Part shown: positions 7,448 through 10,559 of the stretch, piece after piece | Position numbering within the stretch: the stretch's first letter is position 1 | How the letters are laid out: every line of letters starts with the position of its first letter | From: Gammaproteobacteria bacterium | Lineage (GTDB): Bacteria > Pseudomonadota > Gammaproteobacteria > SZUA-229 | Length of the DNA: 10,559 bases | Assembly: GCA_023136715.1 (NCBI GenBank) | Contig: JAGLQT010000071.1 | Span: 1 to 10,559 of the forward strand | Reading direction: 5' to 3' | Notes under the pieces: model-generated | What the model saw: the letters and a program-made list of their open reading frames with translations, nothing else | The model's database searches: none | Told to the model about the DNA's origin: nothing | Position numbers and translations under genes: made by a program

Positions 7448-7504
7448 ACGTAACGCCATGCTAAGCGGCGTGTTTTTTACGTCCGCTTGAGCTACTTGTT
7501 AAAT
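7448..7504 (-). other. integron attC site, complete, 57 bp
   Basis: Read on the minus strand, R'' is ATTTAAC (7504-7498). Spacer AAGTA and L'' GCTCAAGCGGACGT follow. The apical loop is AAAAAAC, L' is ACGCCGCTTAGC, the spacer is ATGGC and R' is GTTACGT. L'' and L' pair perfectly if one C and one A of L'' are left unpaired. These are the extrahelical bases that orient integrase binding. Fifty-seven bp is about the shortest known attC length. R' departs from the GTTRRRY consensus (GTTACGT). It separates the GNAT and 213-aa cassettes. Confidence 0.8.
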
Positions 7505-8102
7505 GTTTGTATAGCCTGACAAGTAAAATTAACAAAATAACGCCACCTAGTATAGGAGCAATGAATAAATTAAAGACGGAGCCCCAAAAGATATATGCTG
7601 TTTGCCAAGTATGGGCATTTTTGAAATTGTAGTTAATAGTAAGCTTCGTTTTAAATTTTGTTAATTCAGTGTCTACATTTAACACCCGGATATTAAATTG
7701 GTAATTACCTCTAGGTAGGATAAAGTCACCATAACATCTATATACGTGCGTATTTGACCACCCACATGAATCATTAGAAGATGTTTTATTAGTTTTTATT
7801 TCAATATTGTCTTTTATAATTTCCCACTCTAATAGTAAAGGAAAACCTTTATATTCAGGGTGCGTCATTGGACCAATAGTGTTTTGAAGGTATTCGAAAT
7901 CCTTATCTTCTCTAGCGAATAGTATTTTAACGTCATACTTTTGTTGCATAGGGATAAAAATATTGAAAGTTTCTTGCTCAGTTGAGCTTAGCGATATATC
8001 CGCATTTAGTGGCGCTTTCGTGAAATGAAGATCAAAAACGTAAGTAGTTACTACGTTTGTTATTAAAACGAATAGCGTAATGATGGCGGCTCTATTGCTC
8101 AT
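7461..8102 (-). CDS. cassette-borne bitopic membrane protein of unknown function, 213 aa
   Basis: I do not recognise this protein with confidence. An N-terminal hydrophobic segment (about 6-24, signal anchor) is followed by a 140-residue hydrophilic, beta-rich domain. A second membrane segment lies at about 170-197, and the tail is short and basic (GRKKHAA, with a run of four Ser). The middle domain (FNIFIPMQQKYDVKILF, then LLLEWEI, then a strand ending RGNYQFNIRVLNV) has an immunoglobulin-like strand pattern. It contains two Cys (113, 123) that could form a periplasmic disulfide. DUF5625-like proteins have a comparable layout, but that is only a guess. The ATG at 8102 lies 13 nt after the GTTAAAT crossover box, with no Shine-Dalgarno. 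It is the only gene in its cassette and AT-rich. Its stop at 7461-7463 overlaps the attC arm region. Confidence 0.65.
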   Translation of the reverse strand: MSNRAAIITLFVLITNVVTTYVFDLHFTKAPLNADISLSSTEQETFNIFIPMQQKYDVKILFAREDKDFEYLQNTIGPMTHPEYKGFPLLLEWEIIKDNIEIKTNKTSSNDSCGWSNTHVYRCYGDFILPRGNYQFNIRVLNVDTELTKFKTKLTINYNFKNAHTWQTAYIFWGSVFNLFIAPILGGVILLILLVRLYKHLTSSSSGRKKHAA

Positions 8103-8109
8103 TTTTTAC

Positions 8110-8187
8110 ATTTAACGTTCTAGCTAAGAGGCTCGGCGCTTTTTGCCGAGTCCTGCCACGTTTTTTGTGGCGAACTTAAGCGCCTTG
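8110..8187 (-). other. attC site, main part (interrupted by IS110-family element)
   Basis: Read on the minus strand, this holds everything except the terminal R'' box. Spacer AAGGC and L'' GCTTAAG come first. Two internal hairpins follow: GCCAC-AAAAAAC-GTGGC, and GGCTCGGC/GCCGAGCC around AAAAAGC with one unpaired A. Then come L' CTTAGC, spacer TAGAAC and R' GTTAAAT. GCTTAAG pairs with CTTAGC leaving one extrahelical T. Joining 8110-8187 to 9367-9372 (TTAGGC) restores an 84-bp attC with R'' GCCTAAC. Confidence 0.7.
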
Positions 8188-8191
8188 TATG

Positions 8192-8201
8192 GTCAAATCC
8201 C
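8192..8201 (+). repeat. left subterminal inverted repeat of the IS
   Basis: GTCAAATCCC, 4 bp inside the left end, is imperfectly inverted relative to GGGGTTGAC at 9344-9352 near the right end (GTCAA then CCC, with a small gap). Subterminal repeats of this kind are characteristic of the IS1111 branch. Confidence 0.45.
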
Positions 8202-8235
8202 TTCATAAATTCTCCTTAGTGATAAAGTTAAGCTC

Positions 8236-8375
8236 GTAACCTGTTGTAGCAAGTTACCGGTTCAGTAATCCGATGAGCGATTGGTCTGCGAGACCGTTAA
8301 CAAGCGTGGATGCTGAACCGACCCGATATTTATCTCGAACAGTCGAATGAGCTTAGAGCTCGAATTTAGCAAGAT
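8236..8375 (+). ncRNA. predicted bridge RNA / seekRNA of the IS110-family element
   Basis: Three structured parts can be drawn. (1) A 5' hairpin GTAAC (8236-8240)/GTTAC (8253-8257). (2) A target loop: 8-bp stem CGGTTCAG (8258-8265)/CTGAACCG (8313-8320), an internal loop, and cap hairpin GGTCT-GCG-AGACC (8283-8295). The 3' side of the loop carries TAACAAGCG (8298-8306), complementary to CGCTTGTTA at the target junction (9361-9369). (3) A donor loop: weak outer stem ATCT/AGAT (8332-8335/8372-8375) and cap hairpin GAGCT-TAG-AGCTC (8349-8361). Its 5' side carries ACAGTCG (8339-8345), identical to the 7 nt at the right end (9356-9362) that abut the CTTG core. Its 3' side carries CAAG (8370-8373), the core complement. 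IS110-family elements are known to encode such bispecific guide RNAs. The exact transcript ends are unknown. Confidence 0.7.
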
Positions 8376-8384
8376 GGAGTCGTT

Positions 8385-9332
8385 ATGGCAAATCTTACAA
8401 AGAGAAAAACAGTGGTCAATGTTGGTGTAGATGTAGGCAAGCAGTATCTGGATATATGCATCCATGAAAAAGACATCTACTGGCGTGAAGAGAATACAGT
8501 GACAGGTATCAAACGCATTCTTAAACGGTTATCTCATTATCACGTCGAGCGTCTGGTGATGGAAGCCACAGGGCGTTATGAATTTGAATTGGCGCAGCTA
8601 GCCTACACACGCGATATCCCAGTGTGTATCGTTAAACCGCTATTGGTACGACGCTATGCCGGCGCCAATGATCAATTAGCGAAAACAGACAAGATCGATG
8701 CCCAGATCATCGCCGAGTTCGGTGCTGTATTAAAACCCAAAACCACACCAGCAAAGAGCAAGAACCTGATTGCCATCAAAGACTTAATTACAAGACGGCG
8801 TCAGCTCGTTAACCTGCGCACACAGGAAATGAATCGAAAAGGTATTATGGGAAAAGGCATTGCTACCTCCATAAAGCGAACCATTAAACACCTGAATACA
8901 GAAATAAAACGCATAGAAAAACGCCTGTGCAAACACGTACAAGATCAGGCCGAATGGACAGAGAGACAAGGCTTATTAAAAACTGTCCCAGGTGTTGGTG
9001 ACACGTTGATTTATACATTGCTGGCTGACTTACCGGAGTTGGGCGAACTGAACAATAAAGAAATAAGCAAACTAGTAGGCGTCGCCCCCATCAATAGAGA
9101 CAGTGGCCGTATGAGAGGCAAACGAAAAATACAAGGTGGACGAGCAGGTATAAGAACCGTACTTTATATGGCTACCCTGAGTGCAACACAATGCAACCCG
9201 GTGATAAAAGCATTTTACAAAAAATTAGTGGCACAGGGTAAACATAAAAAAGTAGCACTCACCGCCTGCATGAGGAAATTTATAATCATCCTGAATACAA
9301 TGATGAAGAACAAAACAGAATGGGCTTATTGA
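8385..9332 (+). CDS. IS110/IS1111-family DEDD transposase, 315 aa
   Basis: This is an RNA-guided recombinase of the IS110 family, full length. The N-terminal RuvC-like DEDD domain has GVDVGK (D16), VMEATGRYE (E60) and AKTDKIDAQII (D102, D105). A charged coiled-coil linker (about 160-195) follows. The C-terminal Transposase_20 domain has TVPGVGDTL (200-208) and VAPINRDSGRMRG, where S240 is the conserved catalytic serine, then GGRAGIRTVLYMATL. In this family the protein binds an element-encoded guide RNA that pairs with target and donor DNA. GGAG (8376-8379) gives a good ribosome binding site 5 nt before the ATG, directly 3' of the predicted guide RNA. Protein and RNA could thus come from one transcript. 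No frameshift or truncation is visible, so it may be active. Confidence 0.92.
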   Translation: MANLTKRKTVVNVGVDVGKQYLDICIHEKDIYWREENTVTGIKRILKRLSHYHVERLVMEATGRYEFELAQLAYTRDIPVCIVKPLLVRRYAGANDQLAKTDKIDAQIIAEFGAVLKPKTTPAKSKNLIAIKDLITRRRQLVNLRTQEMNRKGIMGKGIATSIKRTIKHLNTEIKRIEKRLCKHVQDQAEWTERQGLLKTVPGVGDTLIYTLLADLPELGELNNKEISKLVGVAPINRDSGRMRGKRKIQGGRAGIRTVLYMATLSATQCNPVIKAFYKKLVAQGKHKKVALTACMRKFIIILNTMMKNKTEWAY

Positions 9333-9343
9333 TTATTTATTTA

Positions 9344-9352
9344 GGGGTTGAC
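9344..9352 (-). repeat. right subterminal inverted repeat of the IS
   Basis: GGGGTTGAC on the plus strand is the partner of GTCAAATCCC at 8192-8201. It lies 10 bp inside the CTTG core at the right junction. The arms are imperfect. Confidence 0.45.
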
Positions 9353-9365
9353 GCCACAGTCGCTT

Positions 9366-9372
9366 GTTAGGC
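9366..9372 (-). other. attC R'' box separated from its site by the IS
   Basis: The minus strand reads GCCTAAC (RYYYAAC), directly after the TAA stop of the cassette's second gene (one base between). It belongs to the attC whose remainder lies at 8110-8187. It matches the TTAGGC start of the same cassette at 10032-10037, confirming the cassette boundaries. Confidence 0.75.
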
Positions 9373-9373
9373 A

Positions 9374-9700
9374 TTATTCAACACCATTGTAAATTACAAT
9401 TGCATGACCTGAGATAATTAACAGCAGTGAAACGGGGGTTATTTCTAAAATTGCAAATATTATTGAGTGTAACCCATGCCATGAGTTTGGCTCTCTTAAC
9501 CAATCTATAAATGTTTCTGGGCCGAGCGTTGACAATATTAATAATGGTACTTGAAACCATGTGCCGTCTTTAAGATATATAAATATTTGGAAACCAATTA
9601 CTCCAACACCAAATATAAATAAAAATATACCAATGCCTCTTAATGATTTTAACCAAGCTTTTTCTGATGCTGTAAGTCTGTTGAGATCGTATTTTCTCAT
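9374..9700 (-). CDS. cassette-borne small membrane protein, 108 aa, unknown function
   Basis: I do not recognise this family. The N-terminus is charged and soluble (MRKYDLNRLTASEKAWLKSL). One membrane helix follows at about 22-43 and another at about 79-104, with a Trp- and Pro-containing segment between them. Positive residues cluster before the first helix, suggesting both ends are cytoplasmic. I chose the ATG at 9700 because it begins 7 bp after the stop of the preceding gene and has AGG 10 nt upstream (the AGG precedes that stop). An ATG at 9727 would add nine residues and overlap the upstream gene. It is the second gene of a two-gene cassette, co-transcribed with the 104-aa gene. The pairing suggests the products work together, for example soluble plus membrane partner or toxin plus immunity, which is inference. 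Confidence 0.6.
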   Translation of the reverse strand: MRKYDLNRLTASEKAWLKSLRGIGIFLFIFGVGVIGFQIFIYLKDGTWFQVPLLILSTLGPETFIDWLREPNSWHGLHSIIFAILEITPVSLLLIISGHAIVIYNGVE

Positions 9701-9707
9701 ATTGTTT

Positions 9708-10022
9708 TTACCTAAAATTAAATACATCTAAAGCCTCTGGCTTCAACTGCCCTTTTTTCACGAGCTTTTGCGTAATTGTTTTAAATATAGCAATGTCACT
9801 ATCATTTGCACCACCAGGAATAACACTATTACCTAAGAAGAAGGCTAATGCTTTCATACGTGATGCATATTGTGGTGCGCCCATCTCTCTATGCTTTACA
9901 CATCCAGACTTACCACTATAAGCATTAGTTTCAGCCGTTCGTATTTCTGCTTGGATAGCAGCAACCATATCAAGATAGTCAAGATTTTCGATACGTTGTA
10001 TTGTTTCGGTAAAATCGTACAT
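9708..10022 (-). CDS. cassette-borne hypothetical protein, 104 aa
   Basis: This is a soluble protein of unknown family, with no signal peptide or membrane segment. Its N-terminal half is helical and acidic (MYDFTETIQRIENLDYLDMVAAIQAEI). A Gly/Lys/Cys-containing turn (YSGKSGCVKHREMGAPQY) and further helices follow, ending LKPEALDVFNFR. The ATG lies 10 nt after the TTAGGC crossover box, the short-leader arrangement usual for first genes in cassettes, and there is no Shine-Dalgarno. Expression would depend on an upstream cassette promoter. The IS3-family element now sits between this cassette and any upstream promoter. It is followed after 7 bp by the 108-aa membrane protein gene. Confidence 0.6.
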   Translation of the reverse strand: MYDFTETIQRIENLDYLDMVAAIQAEIRTAETNAYSGKSGCVKHREMGAPQYASRMKALAFFLGNSVIPGGANDSDIAIFKTITQKLVKKGQLKPEALDVFNFR

Positions 10023-10031
10023 GTTTTTTAT

Positions 10032-10055
10032 GCCTAACGTTTGAAATAAGGGGCG
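10032..10055 (-). other. truncated attC remnant (L'-R' half)
   Basis: The minus strand reads CGCCCCTTATTTCAAAC then GTTAGGC. The GTTAGGC is a good R' box and marks the start of the two-gene cassette. The other half of the site is cut away at 10056, where the IS3-family end begins; it should reappear beyond the right edge if this is a simple insertion. Confidence 0.6.
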
Positions 10056-10559
10056 TGATCTAGCACCACTTTTGTGGACACTTTATGCGCACAGTTTTTC
10101 ATAATTCTCAGGTGAATGATAGTCGATGCCGGAGTGCAAACGTTCTCGATTATAGAACTCAGTGAACTCAACAATATGCGCAACGGCTTCGATCTCATTC
10201 TCAAATTGTTTACCGTGTATTAACTCCGCTTTCATTGTATGAAAGAAAGATTCAGCAAAGGCATTATCAATAGGATTACCTTTGCGGCTCATGCTGCGCT
10301 GCATACCTGCATTGATCACCATATCTCGGTATTCATGTGCCGCATATTCAATGCCTTGATCCGAATGAAACAAACAGCCGGGTTTAGGCGGGTAACGATG
10401 TAAAGCCATGTGCAGCGCGCTTTTAGTCAGCTCAGTATTACGTTTTCGACTAAATGACCAGCCCACCACTTTACGGCTGAACAGATCAAGAATAACCGCA
10501 TGATAAAACCAACCTTGCTGTGTTTTGATATAAGTAAAATCCCCGACCCACTGCTCACC
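10056..10559 (-). mobile_element. IS3-family insertion sequence, 3' end (partial)
   Basis: The element end is placed at TGATCTAGCACCACTTTTGT (plus strand, from 10056). It begins with TG, as IS3-family termini do, lies 27 bp past the transposase stop codon and abuts the truncated attC. A small CCAC-TTTT-GTGG hairpin (10066-10077) lies within the end. The opposite terminus and any target duplication are outside the window. Confidence 0.7.
10083..10559 (-). CDS. IS3-family transposase OrfB (DDE integrase core), C-terminal part
   Basis: The reading frame is open to the window edge, giving 158 residues plus a TAA stop. It begins GEQWVGDFTYIKTQQG, containing the first catalytic Asp (GDFTYI). FHSDQGIEYAA supplies the second Asp and NAFAESFFHTMKAELI the Glu, completing the DDE triad of rve-type integrase cores. 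FTEFYNRERLHSGIDYHSP is the typical IS3 C-terminal signature (YN-x-R-x-H). The N-terminal third and OrfA lie beyond the window. An internal ATG at 10469 is not the real start, since strong homology continues upstream of it. The copy looks intact as far as it can be read. Confidence 0.92.
   Translation of the reverse strand, partial: GEQWVGDFTYIKTQQGWFYHAVILDLFSRKVVGWSFSRKRNTELTKSALHMALHRYPPKPGCLFHSDQGIEYAAHEYRDMVINAGMQRSMSRKGNPIDNAFAESFFHTMKAELIHGKQFENEIEAVAHIVEFTEFYNRERLHSGIDYHSPENYEKLCA

Larger units (their letters stand above)
8188..9366 (+). mobile_element. complete IS110/IS1111-family insertion sequence inserted in an attC
   Basis: This element of about 1179 bp has a 197-bp left non-coding end, a transposase gene and a 34-bp right end. 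The boundary is deduced because removing it restores an attC and because CTTG is present at both junctions (8184-8187 and 9363-9366). This leaves a 4-bp ambiguity consistent with a recombination core. There are no terminal inverted repeats, as expected for IS110, but short subterminal repeats exist. An attC-targeting IS1111 subgroup is known. This element's orientation (transposase opposite to the cassette genes) and target fit that behaviour. The long upstream non-coding end is more typical of the IS110 branch. Confidence 0.8.
6853..10559 (-). mobile_element. integron gene-cassette array (distal part, no integrase in window)
   Basis: Minus-strand genes are separated by short palindromic sites with RYYYAAC and GTTRRRY ends. 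The 213-aa cassette starts TTAAAT and ends ATTTAA. The two-gene cassette starts TTAGGC and ends GCCTAA. This is the match expected because each attC is split between the two ends of a linear cassette. The cassette genes look AT-rich compared with the 1-5700 segment and have very short leaders (about 10-15 nt from the crossover to the ATG), as is common for cassettes. Two different insertion sequences interrupt the array. Polarity places attI/intI to the right, outside the window. The left boundary is approximate. Confidence 0.75.

Noticed and set aside
7406..7459. Longer GNAT start at 7459 (18 extra residues)
   Set aside because: The extra codons begin upstream of the cassette crossover point and would be attC sequence; the ATG at 7405 is more plausible.
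8262..8465. 67-codon minus-strand frame across the IS left end
   Set aside because: It overlaps the predicted guide RNA and the transposase start; no start signal or similarity.
1..10559. CRISPR array, tRNA or rRNA genes
   Set aside because: No regularly spaced direct repeats and no recognisable tRNA cloverleaf or rRNA segment were seen on either strand.

Overview
The window looks like part of a gammaproteobacterial chromosome of moderate G+C, probably from an aquatic or marine lineage. The pointers are protein style, a chromosomal integron-type cassette array and the GTAGGTTGGGTT palindrome. The species cannot be named from the sequence alone. It has two parts: an ordinary chromosomal segment (1 to about 6760) and a gene-cassette array invaded by insertion sequences (about 6853 to 10559).

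Chromosomal part. The left edge carries the first 17 codons of adenylate kinase (adk, minus strand). A plus-strand SAM methyltransferase (289-900) runs tail-to-tail into a tightly packed minus-strand operon. Read in transcription order, the operon is a TPP-dependent acetolactate-synthase-like enzyme (4934-3270), a large GT-A glycosyltransferase-like protein (3255-1420) and a small PAPS-type sulfotransferase (1423-893). The last two overlap by ATGA. Together these look like a glycan or small-molecule decoration pathway, which is inference. A DUF4202 protein (minus) and an orphan CD-NTase/OAS-like nucleotidyltransferase (plus, 5820-6770) follow. The nucleotidyltransferase has lost one catalytic acid and the usual GS serine, and no CBASS effector lies beside it. 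Its stop codon lies inside an 88-bp REP/MITE-like palindrome.

Cassette array. From about 6853 rightwards the minus-strand genes are arranged as integron cassettes. They are a GNAT acetyltransferase, a double-anchored membrane protein of 213 aa, and a two-gene cassette (104 aa plus 108 aa). The ends of the 213-aa cassette match each other (TTAAAT and ATTTAA), as do those of the two-gene cassette (TTAGGC and GCCTAA), as integron recombination predicts. A complete 57-bp attC with extrahelical bases lies at 7448-7504. The next attC is split by a complete IS110/IS1111-family element (8188-9366). A third attC is truncated by an IS3-family element that runs off the right edge. No integron integrase is visible. 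Cassette polarity puts attI and intI beyond the right edge.

Main discovery candidate. The non-coding segment between the left end of the IS110-family element and its transposase folds on paper into a bridge RNA (seekRNA). It has two internal loops, each capped by a 5-bp, 3-nt hairpin. The first loop contains TAACAAGCG, complementary to the attC target and junction (CGCTTGTTA). The second contains ACAGTCG, identical to the 7 nt at the element's right end that abut the CTTG core. The window therefore appears to hold an RNA-guided transposon programmed to hit integron attC sites, caught in its target.
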